Positions 18,117 to 31,604 of a stretch of DNA of 64,000 bases are shown piece by piece. The notes under the pieces were generated by a model. That model ran no database searches, was not told the origin of the DNA, and saw only the letters and a list, made by a program, of their open reading frames with translations. The position numbers were made by a program, and so were the translations under genes. Source of the stretch: Acidobacteriota bacterium (GTDB taxonomy: Bacteria > Acidobacteriota > Terriglobia > Bryobacterales > Bryobacteraceae); the NCBI GenBank assembly GCA_018268715.1, contig JAFDVZ010000011.1, positions 124,001-188,000 of the forward strand, written 5' to 3'. Within the stretch, counting starts at the first letter, position 1; each line of letters opens with the position of its first letter.

Positions 18117-19519
18117 TCCGTCTTCTTCTTTCTCGGCCTGCGAACCGTCGTCCCTTCGCCCGAAGCAGCCTTCTTAGAAGCGCGCTTGCGCGTGGCCTTC
18201 ACCGGCTTCGGAGGCGGCGGGGGAGGATTCGGCTCGAAGATGGTCGGCTGTCCTTCGACAATCGGCTGAGGTCCATCGTCTTCCTCCTCAACCTCGGCCG
18301 GCTCGGGCTCGACCTTCGGCGGCGGCGCGGGCGGATAGAATTCCGCGCCCAGGTGCACGATGATGCCGCGCTCCTCCTCGGGTTCAAGCCGCACCAGAAG
18401 CTTATCCTGCGCGTAGTTGAGGAACTCGGTGAACTCCTGGTAGCCGTACGCCTTCCAGTCGAGCGACGGCTGCTCCTCGGCCACCCAGCCGGACAGTTCG
18501 TCGGCCGTGGCGCCGTTTTCGAGATCGAGGCGGTGCGTTTCGAGCACGTCACGAAGCGACGGCAGCGCGTCCTCGGGCTTGAGCACCGGACGCTCCGTCT
18601 GCGACGAGGCCTTTCGCTCGATCAGCAGCCGGCCGCCCTGGCCCGTGACGTTCACGAACTCGCCCTTCTTCAGGCGCTCCACAAACTCCGAGAAGCTGCT
18701 CGCGCCATACGCCCGCTCACTGAAGGTGGAATCGAGTTGGAGCATGGTGGACTTCAGCAGGCCCAATTGAGGCTGAACGCCCCGGCGCTCGAGCACCTGC
18801 AAGGCGCGCTCCACCAGCGGCATGGCCTGTTCGAGTTCGAGCGGCGCGGGACGCCCCCGACGCTCTCCACGGTCCCGATCCCGGTCGCGGTCCCGTTCGC
18901 GGAACTCCTTGCGCGGCCGGTCCCCGCCACCGCCGCCTCCTCCGCCGCTCGCCGGGCGGGCATGGTCGATGGCGCGCTGTTCGCCCGGCAGCGTGATGGA
19001 CGGCCCGGAGGAGGACGGCGCGGCGCTGGCCTTTTCGGCCGGCGGCGAATCGATCATCAGCAGGCTTTCATAGCTGACGAACTCGTGGCAGTTCTGCTGC
19101 AGGATGGTGCTGGTGAAGGCTCGGCCGCCCACAACAAACACCGTCTTGCCGTACTCCTTCAGCTTGTTCACCAGCGGAATGAAGTCGCTGTCGCCGCTGA
19201 TGATCGCAAAGGCGTTGACATGCGAGTGCGTGAACGCCATTTCGAGCGCATCGAGCGCCAGGTTGATGTCCGCGCCGTTCTTATCCCCCCTCGGCGACGG
19301 AATTCGTTGGACCATTTGCACCGCGTTTTCCGCCATCTGGCGCGTCGCTCCCTCTTGACGGCCCCAGTTGGCGTAGGCGAACTTGGCGACAATATCGCCG
19401 CGTTCCTTCAACGCGTCGAGCGCGAGCGAAACGTCGAATTCGCGCCGCAGTGTCGATTTCACGCCGATTTCAATATTGTCGTAGTCGACAAACACGGCGA
19501 TGTTCAATTTTTCCTGCAT
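18113..19519 (-). CDS. NYN-domain (LabA/MARF1-like) protein with OST-HTH/LOTUS repeats
   Basis: A protein of about 468 residues. The start at 19519 is favoured because GGAGAG lies five bases upstream; the ATG one codon earlier is too close to it. Residues 1-160 form a NYN/PIN-like domain with conserved acids: FVDYDN (Asp12, Asp14), GADINLALD (Asp84) and ISGDSDF (Asp110, Asp112). An Arg/Asp-rich, glycine-rich linker follows. Two OST-HTH (LOTUS)-like helical domains come next (LPLVERAL...LKSTMLQLDSTFSERAYG and PSLRDVLETHRLDL...SLDWKAYGYQEF), then a Pro/Glu stretch and a Lys/Arg-rich tail. This suggests an RNA-binding protein, possibly a ribonuclease. It is coupled to RidA. Confidence 0.88.
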   Translation of the reverse strand: MQEKLNIAVFVDYDNIEIGVKSTLRREFDVSLALDALKERGDIVAKFAYANWGRQEGATRQMAENAVQMVQRIPSPRGDKNGADINLALDALEMAFTHSHVNAFAIISGDSDFIPLVNKLKEYGKTVFVVGGRAFTSTILQQNCHEFVSYESLLMIDSPPAEKASAAPSSSGPSITLPGEQRAIDHARPASGGGGGGGGDRPRKEFRERDRDRDRDRGERRGRPAPLELEQAMPLVERALQVLERRGVQPQLGLLKSTMLQLDSTFSERAYGASSFSEFVERLKKGEFVNVTGQGGRLLIERKASSQTERPVLKPEDALPSLRDVLETHRLDLENGATADELSGWVAEEQPSLDWKAYGYQEFTEFLNYAQDKLLVRLEPEEERGIIVHLGAEFYPPAPPPKVEPEPAEVEEEDDGPQPIVEGQPTIFEPNPPPPPPKPVKATRKRASKKAASGEGTTVRRPRKKKTE

Positions 19520-19649
19520 CATTGCTCTCCGGGACCAGGCTGTCATCCGGCCGCCGCATCGCGGCGCCGCCCGCCGGGCCCATCTTTACCGGAGTCCGCA
19601 AAACGCGGCCTCCGCATGCCTTACGCGCGTAACAACCGCGTGAGGCGGA

Positions 19650-20075
19650 TCAAGCCGGCTGTTTGACGGAGGCGCGAATGAATCCGGCGATTTCGTCGAG
19701 CGAAGCGCCCGGCTGAAACACCGCCGCCACGCCCGCGCGCTTGAGATTCTCCGCGTCTTCGTCCGGAATCGTGCCGCCGGCAACAACCAGCACGTCCGTC
19801 ATGTTCTTTTCCCGAAGCAGATCCAGCACGCGCGGAACAATGGCGTTATGGGCTCCGGAAAGAATGGACAAACCGATGACCTGGACGTCTTCCTGCAAAG
19901 CGGCGTTCACAATCATCTCAGGCGTCTGACGCAGGCCGGTGTACACGACTTCCATTCCGGCGTCACGCAGCGCCCGGGCGATGACCTTCGCGCCACGGTC
20001 GTGCCCGTCGAGGCCAGGTTTGGCGACGAGCACACGGATTCGGTTATCCATCTGAATCGGTCTGGCGGCTGACAT
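19650..20075 (-). CDS. B12-binding small subunit of acyl-CoA mutase
   Basis: A 141-residue cobalamin-binding protein. GLDGHDRG supplies the DxHxxG base-off/His-on motif (Asp23, His25, Gly28); the conserved Ser in LSILSGAH and the GG in VVAGGTIPD line the nucleotide loop. It lies 39 bp downstream of the catalytic subunit gene, matching the separated-subunit form of methylmalonyl- and isobutyryl-CoA mutases. An in-frame ATG at 20051 is an alternative start. Because the large subunit has isobutyryl-type residues, this is probably the IcmB-like partner. Confidence 0.92.
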   Translation of the reverse strand: MSAARPIQMDNRIRVLVAKPGLDGHDRGAKVIARALRDAGMEVVYTGLRQTPEMIVNAALQEDVQVIGLSILSGAHNAIVPRVLDLLREKNMTDVLVVAGGTIPDEDAENLKRAGVAAVFQPGASLDEIAGFIRASVKQPA

Positions 20076-20114
20076 CCGCCACCGCCGCTTTTCGCACGAA
20101 TGCGGCTGAGCTAA

Positions 20115-21697
<1,583 letters not shown>

Positions 21698-21701
<4 letters not shown>

Positions 21702-23248
21702 GACCCTATTGTAGCCCCAACCGCGGCCCCGTCCGACCACCGGCCCAGGTTGTATTCGCGCCGGTAGCCCGCCGTGCGGTTCGAAATCGTGACGCGGATG
21801 TGGCCGCTCGCGTCGCAGGTGTACTCTTCCTCGATCCACTGGCCGCTCGCATGCGGCGTGACGGGCACATCCGTCAGATCGGCGTTCGACAGCGACGGCT
21901 CGAACGGGAAGCGGATTTCGTCCCACGCCGTGATGTCGCCGAGCGGCTGCGCGTCCGGCCCGAGCCGCGTGCATTCGGCGTAGCGAAAATAGCCGACATT
22001 GTGGACCGGATGATAGGCGCGCTCCGTCCGAAGCGGCGCCTCACCGGGCGCCGGCAGACCCGCGCCGGCGGGCAGCAGCAGGTCGAAGGTGACGTCCGCG
22101 CCGCGCCGCGCCTCGCGCCAGACGCCGAAGTTGCGCGTCAAGCGGTCGCGCAGGTGGAAGACCTCCATGGTGTCGGCCGCGATGGCCAATCCGATGGCGG
22201 TGGCCGATCGCATGTAGGCGGAGCGCCGCACGCGCCGGCCGAACGTCTCCTTGAGAATACGCGCCACCGGCGGAAGTTCCGCGCCGCCCCCGGTCACATA
22301 CAGGGTTTCGACGGCGTGCTCGGGATGCCGCTCGAGCACTCGTTCGAGCAGGTCGCGCGACTCTTCGATCAGCGTCCGGCAGCGTTCGTAGAAATCGCCC
22401 ACGGGAATGGAGGCGTCGCCCCAGCCCGTGCGCACGCGATCCAGATCGACGGTGATCTTGCGCGTGTTCGGGTTCAGCATCTCCTTCTTTTCGCGGCATT
22501 CCTCGAGCAGGCGGAAACGCTCGCCGGGGGTCAGGGGCTCGCCGCCCGGCAGGTCGCCACGCGCGGATTCAATCACCAGGGCCGCCAGGATCTCGTCGAA
22601 ATCGTCGCCGCCGAAATCCTCGATGCCAGTGGCGGCGATGACCGTGTTGCCCTGCTCGGTCATCTCAACGAGCGAGGCGTCGAAGGTGCCGCCTCCCAGG
22701 TCGTACACCAGCAGCGATCCGAGCCCCGCACGCCGGGAAGCGCGCGCCAGGTGCGCGTACTCGATGCTCGCCGCCGACGGTTCGTTCAGAATGCCGAGCA
22801 CCGTGAATCCCGCCGCGCGGAACGCTTCCGCCGTGAGGAATCGCTGATTCGAATTCGCGTTGGCCGGGACGCCGAGCATGATCTCGAGCGGCTCGCCGGC
22901 TTCGAGATTCAACGTGGAGTTGGCGTACAACTCGTCGCGTAGCGCGGTGACCAACTCCACCAGCACATCGCGCAGAGACGCCCGTCCGCCTCCGAACTCG
23001 ATGGTGGTGTTCGGCCCGGCGTGCTTAAGCATGCGCTTGAACGACCGCACCACGGTCCAGTCGGGATCCGACTGCACGCGCCACGTGTCCCATCCGAACA
23101 AGCGCTCAGCGCCGCGGAAGGCCACCAACGGGGGGTACCACTCGCGCACCAGTCCTTCGGGCTCTTCGAAGCCCACCAAAGGGTAATTGCCGCGATCGGC
23201 GACCGAGACAACTATACGCGTCGTTCCGAAGTCGACTCCGAACCGCAT
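21698..23248 (-). CDS. Hsp70-family (DnaK-like) ATPase protein
   Basis: A 516-residue protein with an N-terminal actin/Hsp70 ATPase: phosphate-1 [23 protein letters not shown], phosphate-2 [16 protein letters not shown], and the adenosine motif [12 protein letters not shown]. The C-terminal ~150 residues are beta-rich and do not resemble the DnaK substrate domain. It lies upstream of the acyl-CoA mutase gene and overlaps it by GTGA. That tight coupling suggests a chaperone or activase role for the mutase, a job normally done by the G-protein MeaB, which is not visible here. The link is inference from position. It is not the housekeeping DnaK. Confidence 0.87.
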
Positions 23249-23299
23249 CTATCGGGTATTCTAGCAGCGCCGGAGAGCTCAACTGCTCCCCGGACTTCG

Positions 23300-25252
<1,953 letters not shown>

Positions 25253-25407
25253 GAAGCTCCTTTCTCTCTCGACCGCAAGGCGAACCGGCGGGGTCGCGCC
25301 CACGGGGGTCGCTTGATATAGTGTGCCACTCGATGATCGGGCGCGGCACAGGTCCTCAGCGGGAATTTCCCAATTCTACCCCGGATCGGTCCGAATTGGC
25401 GCGAAAG

Positions 25408-27858
25408 TCACTCGGAACGCAGCGCCTCCATCGGCTCAATGCGCATGGCGCGCCACGCCGGGATAGCGCTGACGGCGACAGCCGCGGCCAGCAACGCCAA
25501 CGGAGCGATGGCGAACGTCGCCGGATCGAACGGGCTGACCGCGTAGAGCAAGGATCCGATCGCGCGCGCCGCGGCGAAGCTCGCGCATAAGCCGGCCGCC
25601 ACCCCCACGCTCGCCACCGCCAGGGCCCGCCGCAGCACCAGCCGAGCCGTCTCCGCCGGAGTCGCGCCCAGGGCCATCCGCAACCCCATTTCGCGCGTCT
25701 GGCTGATGACGGCGAACCACGTCACTCCGCCCGCCCCCGCCAGCGCCAACAGCAGCGCGCCCAAGGCAAAGGCCGCCAGCAGCGCCGTTCGCAGACGTTC
25801 CGAAGCCATGGAAGCCGCAATCAGCGAGTCCATCGAGTGGATCTCGTTCACAGGCTGATCCGGGTCGACGCCCGCCGTGGCGCGCCGTAGCATGGGACCG
25901 AACGTCTTCGACTCAAGCGGCGTCCGCACCACCACCGTGAACAGATCAGGCGACTGTTGGTAGGCCGGGACGTAGATATCGGGGAAGTCGGATTCATGCA
26001 GCCGTATGTGCTTCACGTTCCCCACAACGCCCACCACCTCCCGCCAGACGGCCGGCGCGGGCGGCTCCGCCAAGTTCAAGCGCCGCCCGATCGGATCCAG
26101 GCTGCCGAAGCGCCGCCGGGCCAGGGTCTCATTAATGATCGCCACCAGCTTGGCGTCCGTCTGGTCGCGGTCGGTGAAGAGGCGGCCGGCTCGCAAGGGG
26201 ATCCGGAGCGTCGCGAAATAGCCCGGCGACACGGCGCGCAGGTTCGCGCTGGGACGATCAGCCCCGGAGGCCGGCGCCTGGCCCTCCACCTCGAAGCTTT
26301 GACGGGATTCGTAACCGCCGAACGGCAGCCAGTCAATCAACCCCACCGACTCCACCGCCGCCAACCCCTGCAACCCGTCCATCAGCTTCTTCTGGAACAC
26401 CACCCGCTGCTCCGGCTTCCCGTAACTGAAGTAAGGAAGGTAGTAGTCGCCCGACACCAGGTTGTTGGCATCGAAGCCCGGCCGCACCCGATTCAGCTCA
26501 ACATAGCTGCGAAGCAACAACCCGGACCCCGCCAGCAGAGCACACGTCAGGGCGAACTCGAGCGCCACGAACGCTTCGAGCCATCGCCGCCCCACGCTCG
26601 TCGAACCCCTGCCCGAGGCGCGCAAGGCGTCCGCGGCATTCGTGCGCGAGGCCCGCAGCGCCGGGACAAGCCCGAAGAGAATCGCCGTCCCGACTACGAG
26701 GGCCAAGGTGAACAGCAGCACCGCCGGATTCACCGACGCCTCCGCCATGCGAGGCGCGTTGCCGGGCGCCATGGCTTTTAGCACGCGCACCCCCGCGTAC
26801 GCCACGCCGATGGACGCCACCCCGCCCACCACCGCGTACGCCAGCCCTTCGGCCAGCAACTGCCGGATCAGCGCGCCGCGGCCCGCTCCAAGCGCCGACC
26901 GTATCGCCATCTCCGCGGTCCGCGCCGAAGCGCGCGCCAGCAGGATGATTGCAACATTGGCGCAGGCAAGCAGCAGCACTCCGCCCACGGCCGCCAGCAA
27001 TAGCCACACCGCCGTCCGCACGCCCGCCGTCGTCTGCTCTTCCAGTGAACGAACGCGCATCCCCCAGCCCTTGTTCGATTCCGGGTGCTCCGCCGCCAGC
27101 GTACTCGCGATTTCCTCCGCGTCGCGCCCGGCGGCTTCAACAGAAACTCCAGGGCGCAGTAGCGCGATCACCTGCGCCCAACGCGTGGCTCGACCGGTGA
27201 GATCGATGGTCGCCAGCGATCGCCGCGCCAAGTTGAACGGCATCCACAGCTCGGCCTTCTGATTGGCCACCGACCCGTCCATGTCGAAGCCCGGCGGGCC
27301 GCTGAACTCGGGCGCGGCCACGCCCACCACCGTGTAGGCGCGCTGGTTCAGCGTGATGGAGGTCCCTACCACCGCCGGATCCCCGCCGAAGCGGCTCCGC
27401 CACAGCGCGTGGCTCAGCACCACGGCGTTTTCGCGGTCGGCCTGCGTCTCGTCATCCAGAAACAGGCGGCCCGCCACGGTCCGCGCTCCCAACACGCGCA
27501 GCAGCTCCGGCGCCACCCACGCGCACAGCAGGGCCTCCGGCTGACGCGCGCCCGTCAGGTTCACATATCCGAAGCCGTAGTGCAGCAGCGTCTGGAAGGA
27601 GTGATTCCGCGCCAGCAGATCGCGCAGGTCCGGCGAGGAGAGCGCGTCCTGCTGGAGTCCGCCCTGCGGGTTCGTCATCCAGACCAGCGCCAGTCGCGAC
27701 GCGTTCGCGTACGGGAATCCACGCAGCAACACCGCGTCCAACAGGCTGAAGATGGCCGCGTTCGCCCCGATACCGAGCGCGAGCGTCGCCACGATGACGG
27801 TGGCGACCGCGGGAGTCTGCCGCAGCGACCGGAAGCCCCAGCGAAGGTCGTTCAACAA
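25408..27858 (-). CDS. ADOP-family duplicated orphan permease (MacB/FtsX-like)
   Basis: This 816-residue protein matches the acidobacterial duplicated orphan permease architecture: a short leader (LNDLRWGFRSLRQTPAVATV), a first helix, a MacB-type periplasmic domain (about 45-270), three helices (LLLAAVGGVLLLACANVAIILL and following), a second leader-like segment plus periplasmic domain, and three final helices. It has no ATPase and no ATPase gene is adjacent, as expected for ADOPs. The likely start is TTG at 27858 because no ATG precedes the signature, but there is no good ribosome site. Role and substrate are unknown; the family is highly expanded in Solibacter-like genomes. Confidence 0.9.
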   Translation of the reverse strand: MLNDLRWGFRSLRQTPAVATVIVATLALGIGANAAIFSLLDAVLLRGFPYANASRLALVWMTNPQGGLQQDALSSPDLRDLLARNHSFQTLLHYGFGYVNLTGARQPEALLCAWVAPELLRVLGARTVAGRLFLDDETQADRENAVVLSHALWRSRFGGDPAVVGTSITLNQRAYTVVGVAAPEFSGPPGFDMDGSVANQKAELWMPFNLARRSLATIDLTGRATRWAQVIALLRPGVSVEAAGRDAEEIASTLAAEHPESNKGWGMRVRSLEEQTTAGVRTAVWLLLAAVGGVLLLACANVAIILLARASARTAEMAIRSALGAGRGALIRQLLAEGLAYAVVGGVASIGVAYAGVRVLKAMAPGNAPRMAEASVNPAVLLFTLALVVGTAILFGLVPALRASRTNAADALRASGRGSTSVGRRWLEAFVALEFALTCALLAGSGLLLRSYVELNRVRPGFDANNLVSGDYYLPYFSYGKPEQRVVFQKKLMDGLQGLAAVESVGLIDWLPFGGYESRQSFEVEGQAPASGADRPSANLRAVSPGYFATLRIPLRAGRLFTDRDQTDAKLVAIINETLARRRFGSLDPIGRRLNLAEPPAPAVWREVVGVVGNVKHIRLHESDFPDIYVPAYQQSPDLFTVVVRTPLESKTFGPMLRRATAGVDPDQPVNEIHSMDSLIAASMASERLRTALLAAFALGALLLALAGAGGVTWFAVISQTREMGLRMALGATPAETARLVLRRALAVASVGVAAGLCASFAAARAIGSLLYAVSPFDPATFAIAPLALLAAAVAVSAIPAWRAMRIEPMEALRSE

Positions 27859-27917
27859 ATGAGTTCAGGAATAGCAGGCTCGGGCGCATTCCGTCAACGG
27901 CGTTCTATCCTCAGGGA

Positions 27918-28256
27918 ATGGTCACCGGGGCTCACATGATCCTGTACAGCGCGGATGCCGAGGCCGACCGCGCGTTCTTTCGCGATGTCCTTAAGTTCCC
28001 GTCGGTGGACGCCGGGCACGGCTGGCTGATCTTCGCGCTGCCTCCCAGCGAACTCGCCGTCCATCCGGCCGAGCGCGGCGGACAGCACGAAATCTACCTG
28101 ATGTGCGAGGACGTCGCGGCGGCCATGAGCCAGCTCGCCTCGCTTGGGGTGGAATGCTCCGACCTCAGCGAACAGCGCTGGGGGTCCATCACCACCATCA
28201 CGCTTCCCGGAGGCGGCAAGCTCGGCCTTTATCAGCCCAAGCACCCGCGGCCGTAG
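27918..28256 (+). CDS. VOC/glyoxalase-like family protein
   Basis: A 112-residue single-domain protein of the vicinal-oxygen-chelate fold: HMILYSADAEADRAFFRDVLKF matches the N-terminal beta-alpha unit, and GSITTITLPGGGKLGLYQPKHP matches the C-terminal unit with its Gly-Leu-Tyr-Gln-Pro ending. Members include glyoxalase I, dioxygenases and resistance proteins; metal ligands His6 and Glu-type residues are only partly recognisable. It is divergent from the ADOP gene (59 bp) and convergent with the hydrogenase protease gene, overlapping its 3' end by 59 bases. Substrate unknown. Confidence 0.82.
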   Translation: MVTGAHMILYSADAEADRAFFRDVLKFPSVDAGHGWLIFALPPSELAVHPAERGGQHEIYLMCEDVAAAMSQLASLGVECSDLSEQRWGSITTITLPGGGKLGLYQPKHPRP

Positions 28257-28704
28257 CCAGTTCACAGACGATAGACTCGACTGCGGCCGCGACATCGGAC
28301 GATAGAGGCGCCCCGGCGTCGAACGAGCGCGCCTCGATGCCGCACACAACCAGCCGCGGCGGGATCCGGCCCAGCGCCTGCGCCATGCGGATGGCCTCGC
28401 CCAACCCGAACCCGTGGGTCGACGACAGAGCGGCCGCCGGCGGTCGGATCGCGGCGCTATCCCACACCGTGATCGTCCCCGGCGGCGCGCCCGTCACCGC
28501 GGCGTCGAAGATCAGCACTCGCTCGAACCCTCTCCATCGTTCGAGCAGCGCGAATCCGTCGCCGGCGAACTCCTCCGCTTCGACCCCCGCCTGCCGCAGT
28601 CCCCGGGCCGCCATTGGCCCGGCGCCATCGTCGCCGCGCTCCGCGGCGCCGTATCCGAGGATCAGCCGCGCTCCACCCGCACTTTCAAGAAATGCGTCGC
28701 GCAA
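28198..28704 (-). CDS. hydrogenase maturation endopeptidase (HyaD/HycI-like)
   Basis: The core begins [19 protein letters not shown], with the nickel-binding Asp (DDGAG) of the family near its start, and continues with ERVLIFDAAVTGAPPGT, carrying the second conserved Asp. It should clip the C-terminal peptide after the last histidine of the hydrogenase large subunit once nickel is inserted. The start is uncertain: the TTG at 28704 gives about 168 residues, and an ATG at 28797 gives 199. Either way it overlaps the large-subunit gene by about 43 bases or more. It is the last gene of the hydrogenase operon. Confidence 0.82.
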   Translation of the reverse strand: MRDAFLESAGGARLILGYGAAERGDDGAGPMAARGLRQAGVEAEEFAGDGFALLERWRGFERVLIFDAAVTGAPPGTITVWDSAAIRPPAAALSSTHGFGLGEAIRMAQALGRIPPRLVVCGIEARSFDAGAPLSSDVAAAVESIVCELATAAGAWADKGRACRLREA

Positions 28705-29975
28705 CTGATGCAGGGATCGTAATTGCGAATCGCCTGCTCGCACTTCCAGGTCAACTCCTCGAGCGGGCGGTCCAGCAAGGTGGGCGTCAGCTCCCATAGG
28801 TCATCCTCGATCGTCTTCTGGTTCTGAGCCGTCGGCGGCACGATTCGCGCCGACAGGATCAACCCGTTCTCGTCGACCTCATAGCGGTGGTACAGGCTGC
28901 CCCGCGGCGCCTCCGTAATCGCCGAACCGCGCGCCCGGCGCGGCTCCCAACGGGCCTTCACAACCGCCGGCGGCTCGTATGCTTCGATCAGGCGCAGCGC
29001 CTCTTCACAGGCGAACAGCATCTCGATCGCCCGCACCACGATGCTGCGGAACTGGTTGCGGCAGGGCGGCTCGCAGGCGCATTCGCGCGCCACCTCGCGC
29101 GACAGCTTCGAAAGCTGCGCGAAGTTCAGGTTGAACCGCGCGAGCGGGCCCACCAGATACGCCCCACGAGCCTTGCGCCGCGAATGCAGCGCGTGCGAAT
29201 GCTTCACCTGATGCTCGACGAAATGATCTTCGTAATCGGCGACGGCGATGTCGAGGCCGTGGCTTGAAACCAGGCGCCCTTCAAGGATCGCGTATTCGTC
29301 GGGGTGCTGCAGCGCGACAAATTCGTAATCGCGCTCGAGCGGGGGAAACTCGAACCCGGCCACCAGCTTCGCCGCCCGCACCGACGCATCGACGGCCCAC
29401 TTCAGCTCCTCGGTCAGCGCCGCGAGTTCCGCTCGCGTGGGCGCCCGGTGGAACCCGCCCACCGCCGCCGAAACCGGATGAATCTCACGCCCGCCGATGA
29501 CGCGCACGATCTCATTGCCCAGCTTCTTGAGCCGTAGCGCCTCCTCCACCACCGGCCGATGCGTGGCCGCCAGTTCGATGGCGTCCTGCGCGCCGAGAAA
29601 ATCCGGCGCGTGCAGGAAGAAGATGTGCAGCGCGTGGCTCTCGATCCACTCGCCGCAGTAGAAGATGCGGCGCAGCAGCTTCACCATCGGATCCACGGCG
29701 ATCCCCAACGCCGATTCCAAGGCCCCCACCGCCGCCGTCTGATAGGCGATCGGGCAGATGCCGCAAATGCGCGAGGTGATGTCCGGCGCCTCGGTCAGAT
29801 GGCGTCCGCGCAGGAACGCCTCAAACAGCCGCGGCGGCTCCGGGATCTTCAGCTTCACATCGGCAACGCGCGCCCCGCGCAGCCGTATGGAGAGCGCGCC
29901 CTCGCCTTCGACGCGCGCCAGCGTCTCCACGCGAATGGTGGTGGCCGGACGGCCTTCCTGCGACGCCGTGGTCAC
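28662..29975 (-). CDS. NiFe hydrogenase large (alpha) subunit, group 3b-like
   Basis: This 437-residue catalytic subunit has L1 RICGICPIA (Cys71, Cys74) and L2 DPCISCATH (Cys422, Cys425, His428), so both pairs of nickel-iron ligands are intact. Nine residues (FLKVRVERG) follow His428, the extension removed by the maturation protease. It starts at GTG in a GTGA overlap with the small-subunit stop and has AAAGGAGG five bases upstream. Subunit order beta-gamma-small-large points to the cytosolic, NAD(P)-linked group 3b (sulfhydrogenase) type. It should interconvert hydrogen and NAD(P)H. Hyp maturation genes are not in the window. Confidence 0.94.
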   Translation of the reverse strand: MTTASQEGRPATTIRVETLARVEGEGALSIRLRGARVADVKLKIPEPPRLFEAFLRGRHLTEAPDITSRICGICPIAYQTAAVGALESALGIAVDPMVKLLRRIFYCGEWIESHALHIFFLHAPDFLGAQDAIELAATHRPVVEEALRLKKLGNEIVRVIGGREIHPVSAAVGGFHRAPTRAELAALTEELKWAVDASVRAAKLVAGFEFPPLERDYEFVALQHPDEYAILEGRLVSSHGLDIAVADYEDHFVEHQVKHSHALHSRRKARGAYLVGPLARFNLNFAQLSKLSREVARECACEPPCRNQFRSIVVRAIEMLFACEEALRLIEAYEPPAVVKARWEPRRARGSAITEAPRGSLYHRYEVDENGLILSARIVPPTAQNQKTIEDDLWELTPTLLDRPLEELTWKCEQAIRNYDPCISCATHFLKVRVERG

Positions 29976-30754
29976 GCCTGCCTCCTTTCCTCGGTGGCGC
30001 GACGGAACTGCCAGGCCCACGCGCTGTAGGACCGGAACAGCCGCTCGATTTCGGCATGGCTGTGGCCCTTGGCCGCGAAATCCGCCGCCAACGCCACGGT
30101 GTTGGGCGAATCCATCGGGCCGAAGCATCCGAAACAGGGCCGCCCGTAGGCCGGACAAAGCGCGCCGCAACCGGCCATGGTCACCGGCCCCAGGCACGGC
30201 TCGCCGCGACTCACCGCGAGGCAGACGGTGGCGCGGCGCTTGCACTCCATGCAGACGCTGTAGGTCGGGATGTTCGGCTTCCGCCCGGCGATCAGCGCTG
30301 ACAGCAGCTCCACCAACTGCAGCTTGTTGATGGGACAGCCGCGCAGTTCGAAATCCACCGGGACGTGTTCGGCGATGGGCGTCGACATCTTCAGCGTCTG
30401 CACAAAGTCGGGCGACGGGTACACCGTACGCACAAATTCGGCGGCGTCCTTCCAGTTACGCAGCGCCTGAATGCCGCCGGAAGTCGCGCACGCCCCGATG
30501 GTCACCAACAGCCGGCACTGCCGCCGCACTTGCTGGATCTTGTCGGCGTCGTGATGCGTGATGATCGATCCTTCCACCAGCCCGACGTCATAGGGCCCCT
30601 TCATCATCGCCCGCGACGCCTCCGGGAAATAGGCGATCTCCACCGCCTCGGCCACCTTCAGCAGTTCGTCCTCGGCGTCCAACAGGCTCAACTGGCAGCC
30701 ATCGCAGGAGGCGAACTTGAAGATCGCGATCCGCTGCTTGCGTTCAGAGCTCAT
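29972..30754 (-). CDS. NiFe hydrogenase small (delta) subunit
   Basis: A 260-residue electron-transfer subunit. CDGCQ (Cys17, Cys20) is the proximal-cluster motif; GACATSGG and ELRGCPI supply further ligands, and a C-terminal block with CMEC, EPCLGP, AGCGALC and CFGCFG binds the medial and distal clusters. It has no twin-arginine signal, consistent with a cytosolic group 3 enzyme. The ATG at 30754 lies inside the end of the gamma-subunit gene, an 11-base overlap. Upstream in-frame ATGs would add an Arg/Cys-rich stretch without family support. It is followed directly by the large subunit. Confidence 0.93.
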   Translation of the reverse strand: MSSERKQRIAIFKFASCDGCQLSLLDAEDELLKVAEAVEIAYFPEASRAMMKGPYDVGLVEGSIITHHDADKIQQVRRQCRLLVTIGACATSGGIQALRNWKDAAEFVRTVYPSPDFVQTLKMSTPIAEHVPVDFELRGCPINKLQLVELLSALIAGRKPNIPTYSVCMECKRRATVCLAVSRGEPCLGPVTMAGCGALCPAYGRPCFGCFGPMDSPNTVALAADFAAKGHSHAEIERLFRSYSAWAWQFRRATEERRQA

Positions 30755-31604
30755 AACGATCCATCCACGGCCCGATCCTGTGACACGGGAACACCGGGCC
30801 GTCCTTGCACACAAACAGCGGACCCATCTGGCAATGGCCGCAATGTCCAATCGCGCACTTCATGTTCCGTTCCGCGGACAGGTAGATCTGTTCAGCCGGG
30901 AATCCGCGGCTCTTCAACTCCGTCACCACGAACCGCATCATCACTTCCGGACCGCAGATCATCGCCGTGGTGCGATCCGGCCGAATGCGTATGTAGCGGA
31001 ACAGCGTCGTCACCACCCCCACATATCCGCGCCAGCTCAGCCCGCCGTAATCCACCGTCGTCAGCACTTGCGTGTCGGGGACGTAGTTCCACGCGGCCAG
31101 TTGCTTGCGAAACAGCAGATCCTTGGGACTGCGCGCGCCATACAGCACCACCAGCCGGCCGTAATCGCCACGATGCCGCAGCACGTGGAAGATCGCCGGC
31201 CGCAACGGCGCAAGCCCGATGCCGCCCGCCACCACCAGCAGGTCCCGCCCCCGCGTCTCGCGCAGCGGCCAACTTGTGCCGAACGGTCCGCGCACGCCGA
31301 TGGTGGAGCCTTCCTTCGAAGTCACCAGCGCGTGCGTGGCGGCGCCCACCGATCGGATCGTGTACACCAGCGAGCCGCGCTCCTCGGGATCGCCGCTGAT
31401 CGAAATCGGCAACTCCCCGACGCCGTAGACGTAGAGCATGCTGAACTGCCCCGGCTCGAATCCGGCGAGCGGGCTCGCTTCATCGGGCGACTCCACGCGC
31501 AGGGTGAACGTGTCGTGGGTCTCCTTCTCGACGCGCGCCACACGCCCCGCCGCCGGCCTCATCACGCTGACATCGGCCGACGGAGGACACAAAACCGCGC
31601 TCAT
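30744..31604 (-). CDS. hydrogenase gamma subunit (FAD/NAD(P)-binding reductase)
   Basis: A 286-residue flavoprotein of the ferredoxin-NADP reductase superfamily. [22 protein letters not shown] provides the FAD site, [13 protein letters not shown] the NAD(P) dinucleotide site, and [11 protein letters not shown] the closing motif. The C-terminus has a cysteine cluster ([19 protein letters not shown]) that binds a [2Fe-2S] centre, exactly as in sulfhydrogenase gamma and dihydroorotate dehydrogenase electron-transfer subunits. It passes electrons between NAD(P)H and the beta subunit. Start ATG overlaps the cyclic-nucleotide-binding gene stop (ATGA). Confidence 0.93.
   Translation of the reverse strand: MSAVLCPPSADVSVMRPAAGRVARVEKETHDTFTLRVESPDEASPLAGFEPGQFSMLYVYGVGELPISISGDPEERGSLVYTIRSVGAATHALVTSKEGSTIGVRGPFGTSWPLRETRGRDLLVVAGGIGLAPLRPAIFHVLRHRGDYGRLVVLYGARSPKDLLFRKQLAAWNYVPDTQVLTTVDYGGLSWRGYVGVVTTLFRYIRIRPDRTTAMICGPEVMMRFVVTELKSRGFPAEQIYLSAERNMKCAIGHCGHCQMGPLFVCKDGPVFPCHRIGPWMDRYEL

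Noticed and set aside
21702..21974. N-terminal extension of the acyl-CoA mutase from an upstream ATG
   Set aside because: It would lie wholly inside the Hsp70-like gene and encode Arg/His-rich sequence without family similarity. The GTG at 21701 fits the overlap and the family N-terminus.
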